From Haematococcus lacustris (lineage: Eukaryota > Chlorophyta > Chlorophyceae > Chlamydomonadales > Haematococcaceae): a stretch of 64,000 nt of DNA. The notes below the pieces were generated by a model. The model had not been told where the DNA came from. It did not search any database and worked only from the letters and a program-made list of their open reading frames with translations. This document shows positions 45,056 through 57,888 of this stretch, one piece after another. The stretch spans positions 7,207,153 through 7,271,152 of the forward strand of contig JASKMD010000008.1 of assembly GCA_030144725.1 (NCBI GenBank), written 5' to 3'. Both the position numbers and the translations under genes were made by a program. Positions within the stretch are counted from its first letter, which is position 1. Every line of letters starts with the position of its first letter.

Positions 45056-47049
45056 TGTGTTCAAGGTGGCTGCAGGTGGCCAGCCGGTGGGATGCATTGC
45101 TGCCTGACCCCCGCCGCCAAAAGCTCGCCAGCCAACTCCAATTCCAACTCATGCTTTATTTTGGTGTAGCATGAGGGCTGTGGGGTTCAGGAGCTGGATT
45201 GCACATGCTTTGAAGTACCATCCTGCATTCTGGATGCAGGGGAAGGCCTTAGCAGCTAAGGCAAGGGCATGGGCCGCTGCAAGCCGCTGTTGGCACGCAT
45301 GGTCACCCACATTAATCACAACCCTCCCGACCTTGTGCGCTGCATCTGTGATCTGTGATCTGGCCCACATGAGCTCGGGCACCAAGAAGCTCTCCCCAAC
45401 CACTGCCACCACGCTGAGCCTGAGCAGCAGGCTGTTGTCTTGGAGCAGCTGGCTAAGGGTGACAGCCCATGGTGGAGACATACCCTTCTGCCGCTCAAGC
45501 AGCTGTGACACAGCATCTCTCGCATGCGCCCAGACGCGCAGCATGGTCACAGTTGAGCTGATGTAGCTGGCCCAGCGTGTGTCACACGGCACTTGGGGCT
45601 TAGCGCCCCATGCTCCCATGCCGAGCGGCACCCAATACTGGGCCAGCAAGCTGGCAATGGATTCAATGGCTGGGCGGATGTCACCACCCAATGCAGCCAG
45701 CCCAGCCAGCAGGGTGTTGAGTATGCCGTGGCTATAGCAGGGCTGCGCCCGAATGCAGCCAGCCTGCCCCTTGCTCTGCAGGAGCTTGCTCATGCGGGTG
45801 ACAACACCACCATATTCACCCATGTTCACAGCTGCACTGTCTGCTGTGATGCTGGCGATGCAGGCAGTGTCGAGGCCGTGGAGGAGCAGCTCCTGCATGA
45901 TGACCTGGACATGAGCTTCTGCCGTGCCAATAGGCAAGGGGATGATAGCCAACACATCAGTGACTTGGGTGGTGAGTCGGCCTGCCCCAGCCCCAGCCCC
46001 AGCCCCAGCCCCAGCCCCAGCCCCAGCCCCAGCCCCAGCCCCAGCCCCAGCCCCATCTGCTGCCCCAGCCCCAGCCCCAGCTGCTGCCCCAGCTGCTGCC
46101 CCAGCCCTAGCCCCAGCCCCAGCCCCACCACCGGGCCTCTGCTCCCAGACTTCTGACAGGTGCTGCGGGGTGGCTGCTGCTGTCACTCGCAATACGAGCA
46201 CCTTGCCATGGCTTGGCTCGGTGGTCAGGGTGATGGGGGGTGATGGATACGGAGATGGGTGAAGGAGAGGTAGGGGGGAGATGGGTGAAGGAGAGGTAGG
46301 GGAGAGGTAGGAGGCGGGGAGAAGGAGAGTTAGGGGGCAGGAGGCTGATGGCAGGCTGGGAGGAGGGGCTACTGGGAGCTGGGCGGGGTAGACGAGGTTG
46401 GGAGGTGGTGGGTTAGGATGTGTTGGTGGTGGCCACGTGGCGGAGTGGTAAGCCAAGCTCAGTCGGCTCCTCGTGCACCTGTAGCCATCAGCATGTGTAC
46501 CTTGTAAGCGGTATAACTTGTCACATACAAACCCAATGATTGAGTTGCATAGTGTCATGGACGCGTTAATGAGTATGCTACAAATGGTATGTGTGAGGTC
46601 AGGCTGTTTGTTCAATGGTCCAAAACATAAAGCGGATCATAGCTGGAGGGGGTGACTAGTCCCTACTGTGCCGCCCACCATTACAGCGATACAGCGCTGC
46701 CACACACAAACCGGGGTTCCTTCACATCCTCGCCATGCGGCCTGCACCATCAAGAAGCTCGCGCAGCCATGTTTGCCGGACTTCAGTGGTGTGCGCCACC
46801 GACATGTCGTGCATCGCTAACGGATAGCCAAGGACGTAGCTTACCAGTGTAGCTAACCACGGTCTGCGATTGGGACACATCCGGGGTCACATGTGGCTGC
46901 CCGCATCGAAAGACTCCGATGGCAATTCCAGTCGAACATTAAACGCGCAATATCGCATTGCAGCAGACGCAGCAAACGTTACATCAAATGATGGAGTAGA
47001 TGGGCCGCAGTTGCATGAAGATTACCAACCCCATGTTGGGAACGCCTGA
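45056..47049 (-). mobile_element. hAT element C (right copy)
   Basis: Mirror of 22180-24185, with its terminus TCAGGCG read inward from 47049. The other end is again absent. A mirror of the older hAT relic (47050-47145) separates it from element B. Confidence 0.75.
45149..46615 (-). pseudogene. hAT transposase, truncated (right copy)
   Basis: 488 codons. Identical to the left copy except for four fewer Gly-Ala residues in the GGGCTG tract (45983-46125). The same DTRW and ADSAAVNM motifs and the same missing N- and C-terminal parts. Confidence 0.75.
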
Positions 47050-47145
47050 CTTAGCTGCATCTCAGCCGTTGGCATCCCTACAGCCCCCATGCTACACCAA
47101 AGTAAAGCACGAGTTGTATTACAACTTGTAATCAAACACAGACAC

Positions 47146-50100
47146 TCAGGCGTTCCCAACAAGGGGGTTGGCAATCTTCATGCAACTGCGGCCCACCTAC
47201 TCAATCTTTTGATGTAACGTTTGTTGCGTCTGCTGCGATGTGATATTGCGCGTTTAATGTAAGACTGGAATTGCCATCGGAGTCTTTCGATGCGGGCAGC
47301 CACATGTGACCCCGAATGTGTCCCAATCGCAGACCGTGGTTAGCTACACCGGTAAGCTACGTCCTTGGCTATCCGTTAGCGATGCACGACATGTCGGTGG
47401 CGCACACCACTGAAGTCCGGCAAACATGGCTGCGCGAGGTTCCTGATGGTGCAGGCCGCTTGGCGAGGATGTGAAGAAACTCGAAACTGTGTGTGGCAGC
47501 GCTGTATCGCTGTAATGGTGGGCGGCACAGTAAGGACTAGTCACCCCCTCCAGCTATGATCCGCTTTATGTTTTGCACCATTGAACAAACAGCCTGACCT
47601 CACACAGATTTTTTATAGCATACTCACTAACGCGTCCGTGGTACTATGCAACTCAATCATTGGGTTTGTATGTGACAAGTTATACCGCTTACAAGGTACA
47701 CATGCTGATGGCTACAGCTATGGGAGCAGCTCAGCCCAGCACCCTCACCAACTGACATCTTCATTCCAACTCAAGAGAGCCCTGTGGGGAGGCCAGCAGC
47801 CCGGACTGCACCCTACAATGCTCACCACTGCTTGAGCACCGTCAGGTTGCATCTAGAGACAGGTGTCAGCCGCCGTGCCCTCTCCAAGTGCCGACAGTTC
47901 TTCGTCTCTGAGCAGTGCGTCCTCCCCAACCCTCACCGGCCAGGCAAGACATCCACAGTTGGGCGTGAATTCCACATCGTGTCCACCTACATGCGGCGCA
48001 AGACCCTTGGTAAGATGCAAAGGGGAAGGCAGGGTGGCATGGGTGGGAAGGGGCTGGGAGAGAGTGGAAGGGGGTGGAAGGGAGTGGTAGGGGGTGGGAG
48101 GGGGGGCTGAGGGGAGGGTTGAGGGGGGGCTGAGGCTGGGAATAACCACATGTCTTTGCTCTGCTGCCTGCTTTCAGACCAACTATTGCGCGCAAAGGCA
48201 ATACACCTGCAATTTGATGGGTGCACATGCGATCGCCATGGCAAGGTGCTCGTATTGCGAGTGACAGCAGCAGTCACCCCGCAGCACCTGCCAGAAGGCT
48301 GGGAGCAGAGACCCGGTGGTGGGGCTGGGGCAAGGGCTGGGGCTGGGGCTGGGGCAAGGGATGGGGCTGGGGCTGGGGCAGCAGCTGGGGCTGGGGCTGG
48401 GGCTGGGGCTGGGGCTGGGGCTGGGGCTGGGGCAAGCTGGAGGGTACCCTGAGCCACGTGTGCACCCACATCCGTGGGAAGCTTGCTGCAGCTGCGCCCC
48501 CTCAGCAGCAGCTGACACCTGCAGGCACCACCCCTGAGCTGGCTGAGCCTGCTGGTGCACCCCCTCAGCAGCAGCAACAGCTGGCAGCGGCAAGCACGTC
48601 CCGTGAGCGTGGGGCACCTGCAGCTAACAAGTCGAGGGCAGCAAAGCAAGGTGAGACAACACCACGTACTGCACCTAGCACCTTGTTTAAGCGTAGTAGA
48701 GCAGCCGGTAATGCACTAGCGCCAGCAGCAGCTCCAAAAGCTCATAGTGGTATCCAGTCGTCACAACTGCCGTCGTCGCGTCCACATGCCAAAAGCAAAA
48801 CATGTTCCGACTGCTGCTGCGTGTTGCAGGTGCCACTCACAACAGCGTGGCGAAGCGTGCTAGTGCGGCGCGCCCCGCATGTGGCGAAATCGCATGAATT
48901 CAAATGCTTATCTTTGGACAGGCACTGAGCACCGCTGAGAGCGAGATAGTTTTTGCTGCGTCTGCCATTTCGTAGATATGACTCTCCTCTGTTCAAAGCA
49001 CTGTTGGTCACCCCCGCCATTGGCCCCGCAAATGTGAGACGGTCTGGGGCGCGAATCTCAGTGAAGCTCGCGACAAAGTTTTGACGCAGACGGGTGTAAC
49101 AGGTGTATGCGGCACCCACCGTCCGCAAAACACTAGCTCAGATCGGCGCCCGCCCAAACCTGACCTGTGCTTTCCGCCTCTAAAAGACTCACGCGCATCA
49201 TAAAGCGAGGCTGCCAATCCTTCTACGCACGCCGTAAGCCAACGGCACAAGTGCAGTACGCCTGCTTGCATGTCAGTGCATGGAGCATATAATTGGTGAA
49301 TATGCGCACATATCAGCCAGCTGGCACCCCTTACCTCACTGACGTTGCGGCATGACTCTATGCAAATTTAAGCTGCCTTATGACAGCGCCACATCATCAC
49401 TTGGCGATATGTTGTCGGGATGGCTCGGGATGGCTCTGGCTTTCAGTGTTACATGTGCCGTGGTGCCTCAACCCTCTTCCTCAACTTCAGCAGGCACATG
49501 TCACGCAAAATCATTACAGAAATACATGTATCGATGCTCAAACGCCTTGCAACACCACTACAGAAGACATGTATCGCTGATGCCAAGCACATGCATTGAT
49601 GTAAGAAGGTGGCAACACCACACAACACAACAACACCTCAACAACACACCACCACCACCACAACACAATGACTTATGCCTCACACACCACCTATGCTATG
49701 TGCACAACAAGCAAGGACTGGCTGCACCTCCTTGCTATAGCTAACACTCACTACGGGACTGCTAAGCACCTTGCCTTGCTGCCTATGCCCCATGGCACCA
49801 AATCAGGCTGGGCTGGGCTGGGCTGGGCACTGGTATCTTTTGGATGGCATCCTGCAGCAAAATACCCATAACCATGTCAGGCCCACATAAGAGACATTAC
49901 CTATCAGGAACAATGCATGAAAATCAGGTTGGGGACTGCTGTGTGCTTCCCTCAGCTGTTCATGCCTGTCATGCGTTGCGCAAGTGTGCGCGTGAACATC
50001 AAACTGACCTAGACAAGGTGAGGTAAATTACAACCTTACTCACCTCTTGCTCACTGTTTTCAAGAGCTGATCCCCTTGCTGCACTCCTGCTTGGAAGACC

Positions 50101-50603
50101 CTTGGGCTGCTGTGGGTTTGATGCTGATCCTCAAAACAGCCAAGCACCTGTGGAGGTCAGCAGATTTGGTTGCATGTAATGACATTGTATGCAAAACGCA
50201 CTAAGAAACAGCACCCCGTGCTTGCCTGGGAAGTAATCGCGACTTGCCAGTCCGATGGCAGCAAAGGCTGCTCGGCGCGGAAATGCCTCCGGCCACCAAT
50301 TCATCTCTCCTGTTGCGACACGCATATAAACAGATAGAGAATGGCATTGCGAAGCTAATCATGTCGTTGAGACAGTGCAGTACAATCGACAAAAGAGGGC
50401 CTAACCTGCTAGCGACACCGTTGTGAGATGTAGAGCCCAATGGTAGAAGAATTACATGCAGCGGATCAAAGACGGTGCCAAAAAGTGAATTGCGGGGCCA
50501 ATGGCGGGGGTGACCTGTTTACATATATTTTTGACTGAGTGGCTGCGGAGATACGGGCTTCGTATCACAGGGGGGTGGTTTTCAGGTAGTTGGGAACGCC
50601 TGA
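47146..50603 (+). mobile_element. element B (right copy) carrying full-length transposon D
   Basis: Same termini as the left copy, with CAGACAC on both sides (47139-47145 and 50604-50610). On the plus strand the transposase-like exons read ETGVSRRALSK...STYMRRKTL (ending about 48008 at GTAAGA) and, after a CTTTCAG acceptor, DQLLRAKAIHLQFDGCTCDR. The element is 3458 bp because of the 1510-bp D insertion. Confidence 0.85.
49006..50515 (+). mobile_element. transposon D, 1510-bp copy
   Basis: 26-bp perfect terminal inverted repeats starting GGTCACCCCCGCC, flanked by TGTT (49002-49005 and 50516-50519). Element A at 4713-4745 shows the uninterrupted target with one TGTT. The interior holds no recognisable transposase. 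One frame at 49844-50026 (with TMSGPHKRHYLSGTM) could be a captured exon. Non-autonomous, superfamily not assigned; a 4-bp duplication fits few superfamilies. Confidence 0.9.
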
Positions 50604-50626
50604 CAGACACATTGATCTCATTAGAC

Positions 50627-51840
50627 TCGGGCGTTCCCAACATGGGTCATGCAAGTACTCTCTCGATACCTCATCGTTTTCAATAGCGTTTGTCACATTG
50701 GCAGCTGCAAATCAATGCGCGTCGTTTGACCATCAGCGCAAGCCATTGGAGTCTTTGGTCGCGTACTGCCACATGTGCCCTCGAACAAATCACAGCGGCG
50801 AGACGGGTCTCCTTGGCACGGTGAGCCACATCCCCGTGACCCCATCTACCTTGCGGAGTGAGCTGGTTGTGCACAAATGGAATGTCCGGCCAACACCCAA
50901 CGCGATGCCTGCCGGGCGTGCAGGGCGCCTAGACGGGGTGAATGAAACATAATAGATGTGCTCACTTCCGCCGATTACACCTTCTGGGTGGCGCACACTA
51001 AGGTATCACCCGGCTTACACCCCCCCTCCTCCACTGTGTTCTCCACTGTGTTGCACCCGTTGCACCCACAGGAAAACGGCCACAAAATGTTTGTTCTTGA
51101 CCCATTGGCGCGTTTATTAGAACAAACCGCACGTTAAACAGCCCAGGCCTCTATCAGATTGACATCTTCAAAGTGACATCATGTTCTCCAAGCAGAATGA
51201 GGGCCACGGGGCTGTGGGGTGGCAGTTGAGCTATGAAACTTTGCACGCAGGTGGATGGCATGTAGGGGAGTATAACTCTCAGAGGAGCCGTGTCAAAAAT
51301 CGGTCATGGTGCGGAGCTGTGTGACTGACTGCATGGCCCTGGCCCCGAGATCGGCTAAGGGAGTTGGGGGTCACCGACCAAAGTGAGCTTTCGGCTTAGC
51401 TGAGTATGAGCGATTGTAGCAGTGTCGTAGATGAGCTTAACCTAGTAAGTAGCATGCTGTAAATCCAAATGGTCGAGCTGTGGCATTGCCCTCTAGGTAT
51501 GGGGGGGAGGTGGGCCCGGTGCAACAATCCCGTGATCGTTCTCCGATCCGACTGTTGCTGCCGACGCGCGTGCTCGTGTAGAGCAGCCTAAGCGACGCGG
51601 GCGGTCGTAGCGATGACTGCATGCTCCGCAACGGCTTGAATTTGAATCACCAACTTTGATGCTTTGCTGTGCACGACCTACTGCGTGCATAATTATTCTG
51701 GATGGGTGAACGGTAGCTGGCAGGGTTGGCTACATGGTGAATCATTTAGCATAACATTTGGCGCAGTGAGTGCAGAGTTACAGCCGTCCGACTGCCAAGG
51801 GTCAGTTTCCTGTCATTTTCTGTTAGTTGGGAACACCCGA
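50627..51840 (-). mobile_element. element E1 (right copy)
   Basis: Mirror of 18822-20035 with ATTAGAC on both sides (50620-50626 and 51841-51847). Confidence 0.9.
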
Positions 51841-52350
51841 ATTAGACACAACTCAACGTTATAACTCAACGACACAACGACACAACAACTTTGTCTCAAC
51901 GACACAACACAACAGAAGGTGTCACCACACCATTGCATTGCATTGCCCGATGTGACCAGTTCGCTGAGAAGATGCTCAGCAATGGCAAATGGGAGCCACG
52001 ATAAAATAGATGGAATTAGCGCGAACTGCGCCACAACAGCTGCGTGCATCGTGGCGAGCGGGGATGAATGAATGACAATCTCCGCCAATCGCAATTCATG
52101 CTGTCATTCATGCCGATTTGCAACCAGCATTGCACCGTTTGCTTCCCATGTGTCATCTGCCAAGGGGAAGGAGTACCACTATACAGCTCCCTTCACTGTC
52201 GGCATTCAGCTCCCTTCACAAGACGTGCAACTCTTACATCGTGAAGCACATACATGAGTGACCTTGCCCCCCGCATAGTGACGCTATCGCAATAGGAGCT
52301 GTCAAACAGTATGTAAAGCCAACAGCGTAATAAAGCAGCAATCGAAGCGG

Positions 52351-55300
52351 ATGCCACGCTCGCGCCTTGCAGCAAAGGCTTTGTCCGCTGCGAAGCAATG
52401 GCTCTTGGCAGAACGCGTGCATACGACAGTCTTTGGGGTCAGGAGCTATGTGCACGTCCCGCTGGCGGCAGCGGGCCGCGCGTCCACCTCACAGCTGCCC
52501 CCCGGCTTGCTGCGCGCACTGAAGCTGCTTGGCACTGGTGTAGTGGTAACGGGTGAGGGAGGGGAGGGAGGGGAATGTAGCGGCAGTGAAACAGTGACTC
52601 ACCTGCCTGCCAGGTCAGCGGGCAGGCAGCAGGGCAGCCACCCACACGTCATTTGTCATCTCCTGCAGGTGTCTCCTTGGCTGCGCTGCCTCCACTGCTG
52701 AGCACGCAGCTGGGCTTGCAAGCAGTAGTCAGCCTGGTTAACTCGTTGCAGCCGGGCAAGGTGGCCATCGCTGATGTGAAGCTGGCACTGTCAGGACCCT
52801 TTCACGGCAGCATTACGTACGTGGCATTCAGCCATTACATCCAGCTTCTCTGTGACTTCCTTATTGAATTGCTGCATGCCTGACCCCCTGGTTGCCCTGT
52901 GGCTGCTAGTGTGCCTCCACGCCAAGCAGCCCCTGGTTTGCAGCCTGGCTTGTTTGAGCCGGCAGAGGACGCCTGCCCCGCAGGCTCAAAGGCGTGACAG
53001 TACATGAGCCGCCAGAGTGGGGTGGGCAGCAGCTGCTGGCAGTGCAGGATGTGGAGTGCACTGGCAGCCTGTGGCAGCTGTACCGGGGTGAGGCCCTGTG
53101 AGCAGGCACGCAGACGTGGCCCTGCAGCATACTGTTGTGGCTATTGGAGAGCAGGGTGAAAGGCACTAGCAGGTTGGCGGGGCTGCTTTGCGATCTGCAC
53201 ATTGTCACAGCAGGCCCATGCCATCTCAGTGCCGTGAATGCAGTGCTGTGAGTTGAGCCACTCCTTACGTGCTTATGCCAACTTGTGCCAACTTATACCA
53301 TCTTACGCTATTTTCAGCTACTTCAGGGTGAGCATTGTCAATGCAAGGTGCTCTACGCCGCCGTCAGCCATGCCATTACAGTGGCGATGCATATCAACTG
53401 CTGCATGCATGACTGCACTCTGCCCACCGACCCTGCATGTGACATGTGCCTGATCACAGGTAGCCCCACGGGATTAGGGTGGTGTTTTGTCTGCATGTAG
53501 TAATGGCACATGTACCATTTTGTACCATGTGGTGCATGGGCTCCTCCGGTTCCTACTACACTTGACCGCTCTGATGGTAGTGGGATGCACCACACCACGC
53601 TGCAGGCGCGCCCAACCACGTGATCATGCACAACCCGGTCATCAACGGCGGATACAGTGCCGTCGCCCGGGACTTCCGGATCATCCGGTACCTCGAGGTG
53701 GCCGGGGCTTTGGAGGCGCCAGAGGAGGCTTTGCAGCAAGCAGAGAAGCTTGAGGAAGCGCACGGCATCAGCTCGTCCAGCCCCCCTCGCCCGCAGCACA
53801 CACCGTCAGACACGAGTCGTCCGGCCACGGACAGCGTCAATGCCGGGAATGCGTTTGGCGGCACAAATACGGCAAGCGCGAATGGCGGTGCAAGCGCGGC
53901 ATCGTCAGAGTCAGCAACTGATGAGGGCGACGCAGCGTCAGCGGGCTTGAGCGGGGCAGTGGACAAAGCCAAGGAGCGGGCGGCTGGTTTGGCCACAGAA
54001 GCTGCTGAGGCTGCGCACACAGCTCGAACCCTTGCGGAGTCCGGCATGCGTCACGTCAGCAGCCTTGTCCTAGACGGCGAGGACGCGGTAGCGCGGCGTG
54101 CCGCAGCCATAGCCGCCCAAAAGCTGCACCGGAGGCAGGAGGAAGAGGCCAAGGCAATCGAGGGGGAAGGTGCGTTTATGCGCACCCTGACACAAGCTGA
54201 CGACGAGATGAAGCTGAATGCCGAGCTACGCAGCCCAGACCTGCGCCTGGAGGTGCGGGAGGGACGCCTTCAAGTCAACACCGAGATCAGGTACGCTTGC
54301 AGCGTAGCCATCGTGGGCAGGGATAGTGCGAGATGACAGCAGGAGGACGGCAGGAGGACGCAGCAGCAGGGAGCCTTATGTTGCATTCGTGCTGCCCACC
54401 CACTATTCTCATGTCCATAAGCCAGCACGTCAAACGTTTGACCATTAGTGGCCTGACATCTGGTACATGTCTCATCATCATGTGTCAACACCATCAATCA
54501 TCAACACCATCTCCTACAACAGCATTAGCAAAGCCACCATCTCTGTCTGACGTCCGTGGCCCTCTGCTGCTAGTGAGCTATCCAGCCATTAAAGGCCTCC
54601 CTGCCCCATGTGTTGTCACGACCAGCGCAGGGATATCCTGGGCGGAGAGTTGGAGGTGGTGGGCGCCTTCAGTGACCCCCACCTGCTCTGGCTGCAAACC
54701 CTGGATGCGGCCGCCGCTGCCGCCCAGGCAGACGGCCCCAGCAGCAGCAGCAGCAGCTGTGGGGTCCTGAATGGAGGGGACAGCAGCAGGGGAGCAGGCA
54801 GCAGCAGCAGTGGAGGCGGGCAAGCTGGGGGGTCAAGGTGGTGGCATGACCAGCCCCAGCATCCAGTCAGCGCCCACAGGCTTCAGAGGGTGAAGGAGAC
54901 TGAGGGAGGCAAGGCCCGATGCACACCGGGGGAGTGGAGGGTAGGTCAGTGCCTGGGCAGGGCTGGGCTGGGCTGGGCTAGAACAGCTTCCCTGACCCTC
55001 CCTCACACTTCTGTCACCCTCCCTCGCCCCCATCAGTGTTGTTCCCAACCCTTTACGTAGTACAGGTAGCAGGGCTGGGCTCGTCTGCGGGTGGAAGATG
55101 GCCCTTCGTATCATACACACACACATATATAGACACGCTGTGACCCTCCACATGCATTCTCTATGTCAACATCATGGCAGCGCCATGGCTGTGTGGCAAG
55201 CCCAAGGCTCTGTCTGCACAGCGATATGTCTGTTCCCCTGCTGGCCCTTGCTCCTGCTCCCCTGCAGCTGACAGCTCCCAACCTAGACATGCGCATGAGG

Positions 55301-57853
55301 GTGTGGGAGGTGGAGGTGGCCGCCAAGTCCGCCCTGCAGCCCGCACCGCCCACCTTCACACTGCTGCACCAGCCCGCCACCATGAGCCTGCGCTTCACTC
55401 CAGCCCTGTCAAGGTGACACCTGAGGACTGAAGAAGCGGCCAAGGAAGCGGGTCAGGGTTGAATGCAGGGGCCAGGGCTATGAGAGGCTGGCTTAGGGCA
55501 AGAGAGTTGGCAGCCCAGGTTGTCGTGAAACATACATGGGCATTTGCTGGGCTGCGGTCCACTTGGTATGGGTAACAAACTAAATTACCAGATGGGCAGT
55601 CCAGGCGGTCAGCTCAGGCGGTCAAGTGGATACAGGAATCGTAGACATCTACATCTTCGAATCTGACTGGAACCATGACAGTGATGCACACATGAGCTAT
55701 GTCGACTCTGACAGCAGAGTGGCTGGTGGCAGGTGCTGGTCTGTGTGGGCCCCGTTCAAGGCAGGGATGTGTTGGACAACCCTGGCCACCAGGCGAGGCC
55801 GCTGGCTGTGCCCTTTGCAGGTTCGGGCTGGCCAGCATCAACCCACTGCTGGGCCGTGTGTCATCGCTGTCTGAAGGCGCGGCTGGGCGCCTGCACGCTA
55901 CCTTCCTGCCTGACGGCATGTCCCTGCCCTGTGAGAGCCCTACATGCCACCCTCTGCTGGTTCCAGCCTGCCTGTGGCATTGCAGAAAGGTGGCTGGAGT
56001 GCATGGGAGATGAGCACTGGGGGGTTGAGGGCTTGGCAGCAGTCAGCTGGCCAGTGCAGGCAGCGGGGCAGGCAGCAGCAAGAGGCCCCAGTGTTGCAGC
56101 GCATCGCTGGAACATGACCCACAACATGTGTTACCATTGCCATCCCAGCACCTATGGCTGCGGGTGCGGCAGCGATGTTGGGTTTACACCAGTGCTGATA
56201 TGCTGGGTGCGGGGGTCATACTCGCAGACACGGATGCCAGCGTGGTGGTAGACCCCATGAAGTTGCGCCTGGCTGCTGCTCCCCTTGTGACGCAGCTAGT
56301 GGCAGGTGAGCGCACGCAGGCCAGCCTGACTCAGCCTCTGTGTCTTGCTGCGGCGGGGTGTGCTGTGGAGGCTAGCTATAGGAGCGCTGAGTGGGAAATG
56401 GCCTGTGCTCTTGCACTGTGACTCTACACATGGCACACCAGCACCTTGGCTCTCAACCTTGAGCCTTCATTGCAGTCGAACACTAATTGTGGACGACTAC
56501 AAAATAGTTTTTTGTCTGTGTGGTGTTCCCATCACATGGCATGCACATGGCTTATACATGGCATACACATGGGCATGGTCGCCTACCACCTACACTAGAG
56601 CCTGACCGCGAGGGCTATGATGTAGAGTTGGCATGGAAAACATGCACTAAGTGTAAGCTGATGACAGCTCAACAAAGGGGGGCACACCCTACTGTGCCTC
56701 AGCGGGCTGGGTCTTGGTTGGCTTGTCTCGCACCCGCTTGTACCCCAAGCCTGGATACTCCTTGCCCTTGGCTGGCAGCGCTCCCTGCTCTGGCCAGTAG
56801 CACAGCTCCAGCGGACGCCACCTGCTCTCCCCAATGCGCTGCATGTTCAGCGCTGCATTGCAGTCCCTGTCCAGCCATCTGCCTGGCTGTGGTGCTGGCT
56901 TAGCTTTGGCAGCCTTGCCCTGGGCCTTGCCCTTGGTGGGCTGGGTTGGCTTAGCTGCCTTCTCAGCCTTGGTGCGCTTGCTGCGTTGGGCTGGCGGAGG
57001 AGTGCTGGGCCCAGGCTCTCCTACCACAGCATTAGCAAGGCCACCATCTCCGTGCTCTTTCACTGTGATGGCACTTACACCAGCAGTGGCCGCAGCAGCA
57101 GCAGCGCAGCTGCATTGGCCAGCCACCTGCCCAGTATGGGCTGCTGCAGGCTGTGCTCCCAGCCTGGCACTGCTTCTGAGCCAGCAATCAGCCAGCCGCT
57201 TGGCACTGAGCAGTGCCTGAAGGCGTCACTGCAGTACCAGCTGCTGTCCTGCCTAGAGTGGGGTGTGATGGGGTGTGGTACGGTGTGGTAGGGTGTGGTA
57301 AGGTGTGACATAAGGAAATAGTGTGGTTATGGCAACCAGGGATGTGCACATGCCCTTCTCCCTAGCATGTTGGCTGCGGTGATACAGGTGTCTGACGCAT
57401 GCCCCACCTGGTCCAGGCCCAGTGCAGGATCCTTGCCAGGATGTCCTCTCCAGTGCATGTCCGCTCCCTTGCTTGCCTCACCTCGCACGGCTCATCACAG
57501 TGTGCCAATGAAGCCACCAGCTCAGTAGGGATGCTGCCCCCTGCCCACTGCCGCCCAGCCCGGATGGATGCATGTCCATGCTTTCAGTTGCAGCACAGTT
57601 GTCATGAGTGCAGGTGCTGTCACTTTGACCCAGTGCTGATCACCCTGATGCTTCAAGGTGTGTCGATCCCTGCTCCAGATGTACACTGCCCCTTTTTCTT
57701 TTTCTTGTGCAGGGCTGCACTTGCCAGGCAGCCAGCTGGCACTCGGCACAGCCGCTGACAAACACCAGCGGCACCACCACCAGCGCTCGCACCACGAACA
57801 GCGTCCACAAGACGAGACACAGCGACAGGAGGAGCATGAGCGGGAGGAGAAGG

Positions 57854-57888
<35 letters not shown>

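Larger units (their letters stand above)
33756..54784 (-). repeat. right arm of giant palindrome (21.0 kb)
   Basis: Inverted copy of 15878-31826. It is 5080 bp longer: +3659 from element F and its duplicated 7 bp (34557-38215), +1433 from a longer copy of transposon D (49006-50515), and -12 from two fewer GGGCTG units. These three numbers add up exactly, so no other length change exists between the arms. Confidence 0.97.

Noticed and set aside
49352..50026. Transposase gene inside transposon D
   Set aside because: The frames are short, lack catalytic motifs and do not join as exons.
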